Assembly: GCA_018398575.1 (NCBI GenBank)
Contig: JAGTXZ010000010.1
Location: 2,604,001-2,668,000, forward strand
DNA length: 64,000 nucleotides
Direction of reading: 5' to 3'
Source: Ampelomyces quisqualis
Lineage: Eukaryota; Ascomycota; Dothideomycetes; Pleosporales; Phaeosphaeriaceae
The position numbers and the translations under genes are program-made. The notes under the pieces were generated by a model. The model ran no database searches and was not told the origin of the DNA. It saw only the letters and a program-made list of their open reading frames with translations. Position 1 is the first letter of the stretch, and every line of letters begins with the position of its first letter. Below, in pieces: positions 48,458 to 59,176 of this stretch.

Positions 48458-49147
48458 GCGGGAAGTTGGCACGGGGCGTTTCGGTCTTCTTTTCTGTTTC
48501 TGCTAGGTACGGACGTTGTCTTATGTTTATGTCACTGCTTAGGTGTCTTTGTGTTCTTTGCTTTGCGCCTTATACCATGTCCGTAGTCACGATCATCGCA
48601 ATGTAGGGCCCTTGAGGTTCTGAAGTTCCTACCGCCAATGCAGTCGTTACCTGATTTGATCACACTTTTCACCTTTCACTGCTCGTGACCTACGATCATC
48701 TACCCTGCCCTGTCCAGTCAGAACCCCACCTTCCTTCCCGCACGTTGTCCTTCACCACAATGCACAGTGGCTACACACCGCTACATTTACGCTCTCCGCC
48801 ACTCGCAGTTCCTGCTACAGAACAGATCGTATATGGAGTTTCCATGAAGGATCTCCCATTTGGGCTTAGTGCCTTGGCAGTGCCTGCCTGTAGATAGCTT
48901 GAGCCGCCTCACTCATGAGTCTCTCAACTCTAATACAATCTCACGATATACACCAAGCTTTTGCTGTACTTTTGGTTCACAGGCCATAGCAGTTCCTGAT
49001 CTTCAATCACGCCGACTCTCAACTCTTCATCGAGACACAATTGAAACATCGACACCTTCCTATAGCCGGCTCTATACTATACACTTCCAACTTCTTTCTA
49101 TACACCTCCCATCTTTTCTATACACACACATATCCTTGCAAGCAACC
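48458..49147. other. Intergenic region
   Basis: 0.7 kb between the small 48-kb gene and the pseudogene. It contains a CT/TA-rich leader (TATACACTTCCAAC, CTATACACACAC) just before 49148, as expected for a promoter and 5' UTR. There is no other gene. Confidence 0.5.
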
Positions 49148-51420
49148 ATGTCTCTACAACAGCAGAGTAAACAACCTCTCAAGACGACGACCTTCCTCGC
49201 GGGCCTTCTCGGTAGCATCGACACGGACCGGAACGCGTCCAAATTTCCAGCCTCGTCTGTCTCGTCACCGGCCACTGCGCATGTGGCTTCAGCGGCTACA
49301 AAGTTGTCTAGGCGCACCCCTATGATCTCCCGCAGCAGCACTCGAGCTGCAGCGACTATACCTCCTACTGATGACCATTCCCCCTATAACCCATTTACAC
49401 GTGCCGTGTTTACTCTATTCGATCAACGCTGCCACGATGCTCGCCTCTCTGCCCCTTGAATATTGCTTGACTATGGTCCTGCCCCTGGCGACCGCTCTAT
49501 TGCGCAGCCATGCGCCAACTCTTCATCAGCTCGCTCACACTAATCCACTGGCGACTTCTACCGACCAAGTTCTGGCTCTCGCTTGCCGCGCGATAGTAAT
49601 TGGAATCGTAAGATCGGTAGCGGTCGAGGCGGTGACTCCTACCGACCTGGCTATGCCGATAGGACTTCACCTCCATCTTGTAATCGTCATGTACACCAAG
49701 TCGCCTCTCGCCCCGTGACACAGAAGAATACTGCCGCAACCAATCCTACCAGCACTACTGGCGTACCCAGCATACAAGCAGGACAAGTTGCTACGCCCAC
49801 CCCTCAACCAGGGGCAATCCATCCCGTCGAAGAAATTATTGCTGAACTCCTGAAGCCGCACCCAAAGCTTGTCGCTCAGACCCACGCCGAGGCCGACAAG
49901 ACAGCCGAGCCACAACGACGCAAGGCGGACGTATATCGACCAAGCCAGAGGATCCGCCGATAACCCAACCGGCTCCATCACCGCCATGCGTACTTCTCTT
50001 GGAGCTACAGTCGGCTTCTGCAAGAGGTCAACTTGCCCCGCCTCAAGCCAGAGGGAGAGGATCCCACGTTCCTCGTTGACATCCTGATGATCAATGACTC
50101 CAAGTTCTTCAAGATGTGGGAGGACTTCAGGACGCTGAGCGTCTACGAGCTACTCGAGGAAGCTGATCTTTGGCACGTTGACGTCAACTTCGCCAAGCAC
50201 TGGGACCAGCAAGATCTATTGACAGAGATCGTAGATAAGATACAGCATGCAGTGTCACAACAGAACGAGCTGCTTCGAGCTTAGGAGATCGCTCGGAAGT
50301 CTTCCCAGGCGCAAATCGTGGGAACAACGAAATCCCCTTCATTGAATAACCGTCGTTCCAAAGTGACCAAAGCCAGACATCTGGTAAAGGATCGCGCCAT
50401 GCTGAGGAAGGCGACTGAAGCTGAAGCTGAGCGGGCATACCAGGCCGCTGCGGCAAAGCACGACCCAAAAGATAGCGCGAAGAAGGTCTTGTCGCAGTAT
50501 TATTTTAAACAGACTAGAGACGCCACTTCGAAGAAGACGAAGTCAAAGATCTTTGGAAATTCATCTGGCCAGAAACTAGAAAAGCGTGGTAAGTGCTAGA
50601 TCTCCACTTCTCCAGGCAAAATTGTCGCATGTACAATAACTAATAATGGCAAAGACAAAGGCAGACCGATCACGGCTTTATCCGAACGAAGCTTGACAAA
50701 CGATGCTACAGCAAGCAGGACTTGCGCGACTCTTCCACTCGTAGGGAGCGTAACGATGCACAGGTTATCAAGAAGCGTGCCCTGCCTATTGGGAGAGACG
50801 AGAATTCTGAGGGAAAGTCCTCAAAGACGCGAACGCTCACCCATATGGAGAAGATATCCGACACCATGGACACTCCTTCTTCAGGCAAATTTGAAGAAAA
50901 AGTTGACGACATGGGAGTCGACAATCAGCCTTCTTCAACTGAGCTTGATATTGTGAACAAGCACGCGATCAAGGAGCAGGCAACTCCAGAACGGAAGAAG
51001 CTTGTCGCCACTGGAGCTGTCCGATCAGATAAGGCTACCCTAGAGACCTTTTAGGCCCCCAAGAATGTCGCTACTGTGTACCCAAAGGCTTTTCCCAAAC
51101 GCAAAGCTTGGAGTAGCGACCATGACGAGGACTCTAATTCATCCGCAGACGTTCCTCTCATGGAGGTTAGGCAGACCAAGAAGCGCAAGTCTTCTCAGTC
51201 CAGCCCTGAAGTCGAGGAAGATACGGGCACGCATAAGGACGGCGCGAGCAAGAAGCCCAAGATGAAGGGTATCCCAAAATCTGAGCGTGTCCAGGGCATA
51301 GCTTACACGAAGCTGACCGATGGCTCGTACAAGGCTGCTCAGAGGATCCAGAAGGTAGGCAAGGTGAAGAAGGCTATAGCGGAACTAAATAAGCCTAATA
51401 AGAACTATATTAAGGGGTAG
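49148..51420 (+). pseudogene. Degraded low-complexity gene with at least five in-frame stops
   Basis: From an ATG after ACC (49148) one reading frame stays coherent to ~50590 except for stops at 49457 (TGA), 49541 (TAA), 49961 (TAA) and 50282 (TAG). After a GTAAGT at ~50594 the coherent frame changes and runs to 51420, with one more stop at 51052 (TAG). Each stop is one C-to-T step from CGA, CAA or CAG. The predicted product has a Ser/Thr/Pro-rich N-terminus, a central charged helical part (KFFKMWEDFRTLSVYELLEE) and a Lys-rich tail (KKPKMKGIPKSERVQ). No family is recognised. The first segment alone could be annotated as a 103-residue protein, but continuity past the stops favours decay. I could not find a phase-compatible acceptor for the GTAAGT donor. 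Confidence 0.6.
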
Positions 51421-51904
51421 CTATTTGAGGCAGGTGGATTGAGGTGTGTTACCAAATGGAAGTGGCAAGTGGTGGCAGTGGGTACGGGCAATTCGGTGCG
51501 TTCAGTGTCTGCACCAGCGTGCAATGCGAATTGTAGTTTTCTGTGATGGTTAATACTTCTCTATGAGTGGACCAAAATATCACAAAAGCTCGAAACTCTT
51601 TTTTTCCGGCGGGTTTACCGTTTGAGAGCAACTGAATCCAGGCTGACTAGTAGCAAGACGCTCGCTCGCCACGAGCAGATGGCCGCTTCGTCTGAGGTAT
51701 CTCGCTGTACTCCAGAGGCTGCGGTCGTGTCTCGTTAATCGCGCTCGGCGCTAGTGGTCGTTATTATGCCCCGCACGGACAGACTACAGTGAATGACAAC
51801 CACTTGAGCACGCGTGATGACGACAAGTGAAATGCCGCATACACGCGGCTGCGTACCCATACAGACTACAATAAATCGACATCTGTGCCATATTAGTCCT
51901 ATGC
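51421..51904. other. Intergenic region
   Basis: Nearly 0.5 kb without motifs, between the pseudogene and the coiled-coil gene. It should hold the promoter of the latter. Confidence 0.5.
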
Positions 51905-52733
51905 ATGGGACTCCACAACTGTTCACGCCAAAGTAAGTACTGCTCCATCAACCTGCGCATCATCGAGTTCTTATTGACGGTAATAGCTTGCAGCTATTCT
52001 GGAGGTGCTTCGATATATCTTACAAGTCATGCCCGAGAGAGTCAGTTCGAACTCGCCGCGTTTGCCGCACCTGAGCGCATTCATGACGGCATTGAACGCT
52101 CCGAACCACAAAGAACTACCTCGAGCAGCGCGTGAACAAACATCAAGCCCATGCTCATACGCCACTGCAGATGAAGAGCCCTCTTCTACGAAGATCGCAA
52201 GGGATCACATGCACGAAAGTGAGACTGATATGGAGATAACGCCGAGCTACGTTCCAACGGATGAGTATAATCGCGTGTTGCGAGACAATACAAATCTATC
52301 CCAAGAACTCCAGCGCACCAAGGAAGACATCAAGAAGGCCGAGTCAGAAGCCAAGGTAGCTAAAATTGCGTTCCGTACGCTTGCAGACTGGGCTTACAAT
52401 GAGCGAAAGCAATTACTGGAGGTAACAGGAACGCAAAACAGTGTGACGGATGCAAGACGAGCTATAACTGCACGCAGTGATCGACTGCTTCACGAACAAA
52501 TACAGCGGTCCGATGCTGCGTGGGCCAAGTTTACGAAGGATCTTTTGGCCAGGCGAGAGCAAGTCGAGAGTGTCTTGCTTGCCATGAACGATGGACGAGC
52601 ACGCGCAGAAATAGATGCAAGCAACGAGCAAACCTTACACCACGCCGTATTCCAGCCTGTGGATGCTTCATTCATAGCGGCCCAGGTAGACCAGCTGATC
52701 ACGGAAGAGAAGGGAAGATTGCCGCGTTTCTAA
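51905..52733 (+). CDS. Coiled-coil protein, unknown
   Basis: Two exons, 51905-51932 and 51994-52733, give 255 residues. The 61-bp intron has a perfect GTAAGT donor and TTGCAG acceptor and restores the frame (the tenth codon spans the junction). The first ~85 residues are polar; residues ~100-200 are helical and heptad-like (NLSQELQRTKEDIKKAESEAK, LLHEQIQRSDAAWAKFTKDLL). There is no membrane segment and I do not recognise a family. If the intron were not used, an ATG at 52029 would give 234 residues. It lies 300 bp upstream of the IFI6-like gene on the same strand, so a functional link is possible but unproven. Confidence 0.6.
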
Positions 52734-53031
52734 GCATCGGTATCATTATTTCAGCACATTGCGCCGCAATACGCAGTGGAGCGATAGATAAGGAAGAATT
52801 GATGCATTTCATGCAAGTTGCTGATTTACCGCTCATACTATGAAAGTGAAAGAACCAGAGCCCTCCAATCATGCAATGCTTTCCACCTTAGAGGGCAAGG
52901 CTAGAGTGACTTGATTAGCGCTAGTTCACTTCACTGTTTAAAACTTATAATCTCATTCTCCCGACCATAGCCCCACCACCATCGCAGCATCAACCATCAA
53001 GCCAGACTCAGATACAGAGCCAGCACTTGAT

Positions 53032-53971
53032 ATGGGCAATTTCTTCTCCAAGGACGAGCATGATGACACCGAAGGATCCTCAAATGAGGATGGCTCCACA
53101 TCCGACCGCAACGAGTCATCGCCAAAAGAGTTTCCCCCAGCGCAGCCCTCGTCATCCGACGTTCCCCACTCACATGTAGTCCGAGCTTACTCTGGAGCCG
53201 GCACCCTGTTCAAGGCTGCTCTCGGCTCCTTCGCCAACAAAGCCCAACTGGTTTACATGCGCGCGCGCGATGCAGTACGCGACGCTGTCAGCAAGATGAA
53301 GGAGCTTGGGTTCATCGGGATGGCGAAACGCGCCGGGAAGTGGATGAACGAGCATCCATGGGAGACCGCCGCAATCATCGTACTCGTCGTCTTCATGGTG
53401 TCTACGCCTGCTATTCTAGCAGCGATGGGCTTCACGACCGCTGGTATTGCAGCAGGTATGGACGCGTGATGGCAGAACTATAGTGCTGTTTTTCTAACAT
53501 ACTCTAGGAAGTACCGCAGCTGCTATACACTCGGGAATCGGTAGCGTAGTCGCCGGTTCTGCCTTTGCCATTTGTCAGAGTGCAATGATGGGCGGGTATG
53601 GCGCAGTCATCTTTGCTCTCCCTTTACTGCCGGCTGCAGCTTTGTATAGCTCTCGTCTCGTCTGGCAGTGGTGGAATAGAGGAGGTGCTACAGGAGTGGG
53701 AGCAGGTGGTGTTGGAGAGGGTGTTGGAGGGGGAGGTGGGCCTGGAGGTGGATGTGGCCCCGGAGGTGGAGGTGGCCCCGGAAGTGGAGTCAATGACAGT
53801 GGCGGAGCAAATGCTGCCATCACCAACGAAACAGCTGTTGTGCGCCTCGACTCAGGTCCGAAAGCAACTGCGCAGGAACTTGCAACAGATCTTCTTCAAG
53901 TGGTTCAGCTTGGTACCATCTTCCTGGCGGCAAACGCAGTGTACAGGTACCGCCGTTGGAGGCAAAGCTGA
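53032..53971 (+). CDS. IFI6/IFI27 (ISG12)-like membrane protein
   Basis: Two exons, 53032-53455 and 53508-53971, give 295 residues; the 52-bp intron (GTATGG, CTAAC, TCTAG) falls inside the conserved domain. The order is a start with Gly2 (MGNFFSK, a candidate N-myristoylation site), an acidic Ser-rich region to ~65, amphipathic helices, then three hydrophobic segments. The sequence AAIIVLVVFMVSTPAILAAMGFT, then GIAAGSTAAAIHSGIGSVVAGS and MMGGYGAVIFALPLLPAAAL, matches the Gly/Ala-rich IFI6/27 family pattern. A Gly-rich linker (~202-245, long GGGxGG runs) precedes the last hydrophobic helix. In animals the family acts at mitochondria and ER in innate responses and cell death; the fungal role is not established. 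Confidence 0.78.
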
Positions 53972-54638
53972 GCACAGGACACAACATGTGTCCCTTGCTA
54001 AGGTAGAGCACACCCGCGGGTTGTTGAAGTGACTGATGGAACAAAATATGTGTGGTTCAGCGCTTGAGCTTTTGCTAGTAGGACCTTGTATACTCCAGAG
54101 TGGAATGACATCTTGTAGACCGACTTCTATGGCGAGCTTCAGCACGATAAGAGTCTCTTACAGCTCAGTGTCGTCGGTAAGGGGAGGTAACTGGTTCAAG
54201 AGCAGCGCTTGGCACCCTTTCAAGCCGCCTGGATGGTCGTAGTATCTTTCCAAGTTCCTTCGTGCGAGCTGACTCGCGGCCCAACGGCATCTAGAGCGAT
54301 TGCGCGGTCGCTCTTTGCTTGTTGAGGTACAAAATGGTGGCCTTTCCCTGGTAACCAGTGGCCCGCAGGATTAGAGCGGTTTTGTTTGACGACATGGTGA
54401 GCGATCAAATGTCAGCCGAAACGTGTCGGATTGTCGGTCTTGGGAGTGTGTGAAGCAAGCACCGATTACGCCAGTTACCTGCAGCAATCGTGTTCAAAAG
54501 TACTTCCTGGCGAAAGATAGATTGCGGAGTGTGCGTGGTCAATGCACGGAAGTACCGGTGGTACCTACCGGTAGCGTGTCACTCCCTTCCAGCGGCATGC
54601 TTCACAACTCTTCTCCATTCACCACAAAATCACCCAAC
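53972..54638. other. Intergenic region
   Basis: 0.67 kb with only short frames, between the IFI6-like gene and the damaged zinc-cluster gene. It presumably contains the promoter of the latter. Confidence 0.5.
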
Positions 54639-55664
54639 ATGCCGCCAGACCAAACTCGGACAGTGAACGCGCAAGGAAGACAAGATTCATGCGCTGAACG
54701 CGCCAGAGGCAAGCGCAAATGTACTGTTCAGCCCCGCTGTGCGAGATGTTGCAGACAGCAACTCAGCTGTGTTTACTGTATCCGCCGCGCCCTTTGCAGT
54801 TGAAGGTCGCTTCCCCGGATCTACCAATTTATGAAGTGAACGACATCGACGTCCCGAATTCTTTTTTTGATCTTGAGAACCTGGAGACAGAAACAGCTCG
54901 GAATTTCGCTGTTCCCACCCTGTCGTCAGTCGACTTCGACCTGGGCGCGTGCATCACGTCTCTTGACGCTCTCAGCAACATGCTGTATAGCTCCCTGAAC
55001 AATGAAGACCAAATGGCCCTCGACAATTCCTATCGCTCCCGTGGTGAACAAATCATTCTCCGCAACACACATCGCACCTTTTGCCGAGTCTCGGACGGCA
55101 CGGTCGATCGAGCAATTGAAAATTGCACCCAAGACCTTGATCGAGACAAATCGAACACCAGACTCGTACGTGGCTTGCGTACTCTAAATCGTTGTGAACG
55201 ATACTAATAACAAATTCGTCACCGGATTGATCCAAGGTTATGCAGAATCGCTCGTCAGCACACAATTACCCCAAGAACCTACCGAAATCCTAGCAAGAGC
55301 CTCGATGATTTATCAAAGCATACTCGTCTTTGATGGCGATTCAAGCTTGTACAGCCAAGCGGAACGCCTTCTCCCATGCCTGGAAGAGGTGGGCCATGCG
55401 CTCCTCAACCTCATACTTCAGCAGATCGATTGTTCGGGGTTTGTCTCGTTATATCCAAGTGCAGCATCTCGGGTCGCATGGAGAGCCTACATCTTTGGCG
55501 AATCGCTCCGCCGCACTCTGCTCTCCGTGTTCCACCTAATCACCGTTTGCAACCTCTCCAAGGACCAACTCACAATTATCTCGCCATCGGCACAATTCTC
55601 TGGATTTTGCGTTGGCCTGGAACAGTCAGAAGCGTTTCATGGTCAAATAGCTCGACTTCACTGA
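54639..55664 (+). pseudogene. Damaged Zn2Cys6 transcription-factor-like gene
   Basis: The frame from ATG at 54639 encodes a zinc-cluster-like stretch, SCAERARGKRKCTVQPRCAR, followed by QQLSCVY. The position expected to be the second Cys (CxxC) is Arg (CAER), and the frame stops at 54801. A second frame, offset, carries on from ~54780 with PPRPLQLKV and an acidic, regulator-like middle to ~55170. A third segment to 55664 can be joined by an intron from GTACTC at 55176 to CAAG at ~55234. The C-terminal half (LPCLEEVGHALLNLIL, FHLITVCNLSKDQLTII) resembles fungal secondary-metabolism regulators. A frameshift near 54785 and the missing Cys argue for a pseudogene, but a sequencing error could explain the shift. 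Confidence 0.5.
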
Positions 55665-55960
55665 AGTGCTTTCAGATGCAATGCATGAAGATGTGTGTAC
55701 ATTGGGCAAAATGATCATGATTGGCTTGCAAGGTGAATATGACATCCGAGGATGGTTCTACACCCGAGGTGGAGCCCTATAAGGTCCGCCTTCAGCTATG
55801 TGTTCAGCCCATCAATAATGCCCTCCACCACGATTATTTCAGCTTGCCTGAAATTCTCAAGGAGTCCGCAAAAGCAAGCACGTTCAACCTTCGCGTTCTA
55901 TGCGACAGTCACTTCTGCTCAAAACCCCATATTTTCGCCGCCTGGGTCGCCTCCCTCAGC
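55665..55960. other. Convergent 3' ends
   Basis: 296 bp between the damaged zinc-cluster gene (+) and the CCCH gene (-). A plus-strand frame through here runs antisense into the CCCH gene and is not taken as a gene. Confidence 0.5.
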
Positions 55961-57538
55961 TCATTTGTCGTGCATGCTTGCACCAGGAACCGGGATCTCG
56001 GGAGTTCCCCAGTACCTGCCCAAGTTCTGCAAGAAGAGCTTGCCGCGCTCACGGCCTTGATGGATCCACTCGCGCTCGGCCTTGGTCAGCGGATGATGGC
56101 GCCAGGCACAATTAACGCCCAATTCGCACCAGCCACTTGTGCAGAACGTCACGAAGCACAATCCCAGGTCTTGACCTTGCTCGGAACCGTACATGTGCGG
56201 AGCCGCCTTGCCATTTCCGTTCCGGTACGCCAGGTGCTTCGGAAGATCGTTGTGCTGGTCGGTGACATACGCATCGTACTTGCGAAGATCGTAGACGGAA
56301 TCTGGGGTGGTGCGTGCACGAGTCGGGGCGGATTTGACTGTCTTAGGGAAGAGAAGCTCTTTGTGTTGCTCGTTCTGCATCCTGCGACTCATGAAGTCTT
56401 GCTCCTGGTTGGGACCATCAAAACGGTCTCCATGACTGCGCGGCTTGTAAGACGCGTTCCTGGGAGCTGAGCCATCTGCTGTAGAGTCGCGATACGGTGG
56501 TGGTTGAGGTTGGGGGATCTTGCGGTTCTTTTTCTCCCGGCGGCGACCTTCATCATGCTGCTGACGCTGGTTACCAGAGTACCCCTTCTTGTCTCCATAC
56601 GCCGTATGCTGAGGTCTGAACTGATAAGACTGGGTAGCGTTTGACGGAAGGTCGAGAGCAGGCATGTTGAATGCATCGTCATCATCCCAGTCGACCTCGT
56701 CTTCGACGCCATAGCTCTGGCCCGGGAAGGACTCAGGTTGAGACATCATGCTGCGCGGCTCTTTGGTCGTAGCATGTTCTGCTTCTGCACTCATAGCACT
56801 CGGTGCGTACTGGCTTTCTCGATTATCGCGCTTATGTGGGTCGGATGCTTGAGAAGTCAGTCCTATCATCATATGGTGTATTGCAAAGGCAATTGATGTC
56901 ACACATTTGTCCATGTTGCTGCTGAAACGGGAGTTGAAGCCTTCTTGCATATCATTGGCAGGAGCAAGAGGCTGAGATGGCTCGTCAGGCCAGTTCATGC
57001 GTTTGGTATTCTGGCGCTGTGTCTTGTCGTCCGGCTCTTGGAACCTGTCGTAAACAACGCCGCCAGGGGACAGTCTTCCACGTGTCTCATCCATGATCTG
57101 ATCGGGTGTAATCTGTCGAGCATCCTGCAATGTCTCTCGGCGCTGAACACGTGGGCCTCGTCTCGCCTCACTTTTGTAAAGATCTCCGACTCGTGGGACG
57201 GGCGATCGCTCTCGGTACGTCGACTGACTATTCTCTCGCTGTCTCCATGCCGGTGAACGACTGCGGGCGAGCTGTCTCCTCTCATCCTGCTTTGCCTGCT
57301 CCATGTCAAGTTTGCGCTGCTTGCGCTGCCTGCTGTTCAGCTTCCTGTGGTTATATGCACGACCGTTTCCTTTGGGCGGTTCTGAGTTGTGCTTCGGCGG
57401 CCAGTTCTTCTCGAATCGGCGGCCTCGCTCGTAATCTGCCTCGCTAGGAGCAATATCAGGTGGTGGTGGAGGGGGATTGTCAGGCCCATATGGACCTTGC
57501 TCCATTGCTGCGAGCTTCTCGTTTCCGGATCGCGACAT
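55961..57538 (-). CDS. CCCH zinc-finger protein, unknown function
   Basis: A single open frame of 525 residues. The bulk is hydrophilic and disordered: Pro-rich start, basic region (NHRKLNSRQRKQRKLDMEQ), acidic segment (VEDEVDWDDDDAFNMP). Near the C-terminus, CTSGWCELGVNCAWRH has C-x4-C-x5-C-x3-H spacing, a CCCH-type finger, preceded by another Cys (GLCFVTF). That suggests RNA binding. One internal piece, KCVTSIAFAIHHMMIGLTSQ, is oddly hydrophobic; it corresponds exactly to a 57-bp stretch (56904-56848) bounded by GTGTGA and CTCAAG with a CTGAC branch, so it may be an in-frame intron. In that case the mature protein has 506 residues. Confidence 0.75.
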   Translation of the reverse strand: MSRSGNEKLAAMEQGPYGPDNPPPPPPDIAPSEADYERGRRFEKNWPPKHNSEPPKGNGRAYNHRKLNSRQRKQRKLDMEQAKQDERRQLARSRSPAWRQRENSQSTYRERSPVPRVGDLYKSEARRGPRVQRRETLQDARQITPDQIMDETRGRLSPGGVVYDRFQEPDDKTQRQNTKRMNWPDEPSQPLAPANDMQEGFNSRFSSNMDKCVTSIAFAIHHMMIGLTSQASDPHKRDNRESQYAPSAMSAEAEHATTKEPRSMMSQPESFPGQSYGVEDEVDWDDDDAFNMPALDLPSNATQSYQFRPQHTAYGDKKGYSGNQRQQHDEGRRREKKNRKIPQPQPPPYRDSTADGSAPRNASYKPRSHGDRFDGPNQEQDFMSRRMQNEQHKELLFPKTVKSAPTRARTTPDSVYDLRKYDAYVTDQHNDLPKHLAYRNGNGKAAPHMYGSEQGQDLGLCFVTFCTSGWCELGVNCAWRHHPLTKAEREWIHQGRERGKLFLQNLGRYWGTPEIPVPGASMHDK

Positions 57539-58563
57539 TTGTGCTCTCGAAATTAGTGGAACGAAATTACCGTTTTTACCTGCAGCTCTTACATTGAGTC
57601 GTTGTTGTTGTCGTGCAAGGATGGAGCGCGCCGCGTTGTGCCCGTACTAATAACGCATTCACCTTGAGTGCACGAGCCACATGCGGAGATGCTATGACGA
57701 CGCGCTGTTGCGATGCTATGACGACGCGCCGTTGCGATGCTGCTAGCTCCAGAATTTCTCAGCTACAAGGTTCCCAGGAAGATATGACTGATATACTTCA
57801 TGTTCTGATTTTGACCATGGTGTAAGCTAGATAGGAAACATTACGTTGTATCTCGTTAGCTGATTGTACCAGCTTCCATTGTCTGGTCTATATTCCACTG
57901 GATAACGGGCCACAGACATCTGGTACCCAGCTTATAGTAGTGTTAGATTATTAATCGTGCCATGGCAGTTGATACGCGCCTCGCCCTCGCAAAGACGATC
58001 GCGGTGCCTCCGGCAGACCTCTTGAACCCACTAGATGCAACCCGATGGTGGAACCTTGGCTGGCAGTGCCAAATCGCTGCCTTTTTAGCCGATTATTTTG
58101 GTATCATCCTTCTGGTAAAAAGCTGCCTCGGTCATAATCGATGTTGGAATATGCCTCTTGGAACAAGGCCCGCCCAATTATACATTGCATTTCATGGTAA
58201 GCTCGTCTAGTCGGGAAGTAGTTGGTCGCCTTCTAATATATTGGGTAGGTCGCTTATCAAATGCGCTACAAGACAGGACGATGCTGACTCGCCCCCTAGA
58301 TTTGCTATGGTACCAAGACCAATAGCGATTAAAGGATTTCTCTCAAACAAACGCCTGCGTGACGTTGTATCCACCAGATATAATCAGTACTAATGTTACT
58401 CGCGAGATTGAACGCTTTGGCGAAAGCATCGCACAACAAGACCAGAAGCCACATATGTGATCTTGCGAATTCGATCAAGTAGTAAACAACTACGTCTTGC
58501 AGTATGCTAATAGTCTTATTTGCCAAGTCACGCTTCACTATTGACTGGATGTTAATGCTCGGC
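57539..58563. other. Intergenic region
   Basis: 1.0 kb upstream of the CCCH gene. It contains a 24-bp imperfect duplication (GATGCTATGACGACGCGC units near 57692-57738) and AT-rich tracts. No gene is supported. Confidence 0.5.
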
Positions 58564-59125
58564 CTACACCAATCGTTCGTCGCCTTCGTTCGTTGCCGTC
58601 GTGTCAAAGAGGAAGCTCATGTTGTTTGGCGGGAAGCGAAACTGGTCGCATCCCCCGTATCGGTACATCAGGCTTCCATATGCGCTGGGCTTCTCTGCAT
58701 GACTGTGTGCCAAGAACATCCAAAACATCCTTGCCTGGACTCTTGCTGACTTCCTGTAGTATGCACCAGTTGTGTAGCGATAGTTCAAGCTAGTGTGGTA
58801 GTTCTCCTCACTCATGGTCTTGATCAAGCTGCGCTGTGGATTCTCGAAGTCTGAAAAATTGCTTGGTTTCATGTCCACACCAAGTCTCCCTACCCAAGAC
58901 CTCCACGGCTGTGATATCCTCGTTTTGCAGAGTTGGTCCGCCACTATTGGCTACAATCAAGCCTACCAGATCGAGACCATACAAACCGCTGGCGTTGTAG
59001 CCCAGCTCTTCTCGGGCCTCAGCCTTGCACACCGATTTCATGCCATGTGCTGGATTGCTTCGATAAGATTTCATCAGTGGTCTTGGCTTTGTACATTTTC
59101 GCGCCACGACAAAACGCGTAATCAT
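58564..59125 (-). CDS. Doubtful gene truncated next to a transposon
   Basis: One model joins 59125-58899 (ATG) and 58855-58564 through a short 43-nt intron (GTAGGG...TTTCAG), giving ~173 residues (ending GDERLV) with plausible segments such as EELGYNASGLYGLDLVGLIV and YRYTTGAYYRKSARVQARMF. A different frame from an ATG at about 59156 also reads smoothly (DDYAFCRGAKMYKAKTTDEIL) and then stops, hinting that the upstream part is frameshifted. I do not recognise a family. The Tc1/mariner element begins 51 bp upstream of the ATG, so the promoter was replaced. It is either a decayed gene or a small lineage-specific one. Confidence 0.3.
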
Positions 59126-59176
59126 CCTGCGGGACTCTTAGTGCCGGTAGGAATGAACTCCACATGGTACGGAGTA

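Noticed and set aside
55721..56470. 249-codon plus-strand frame
   Set aside because: Mostly antisense to the CCCH gene and without a domain.
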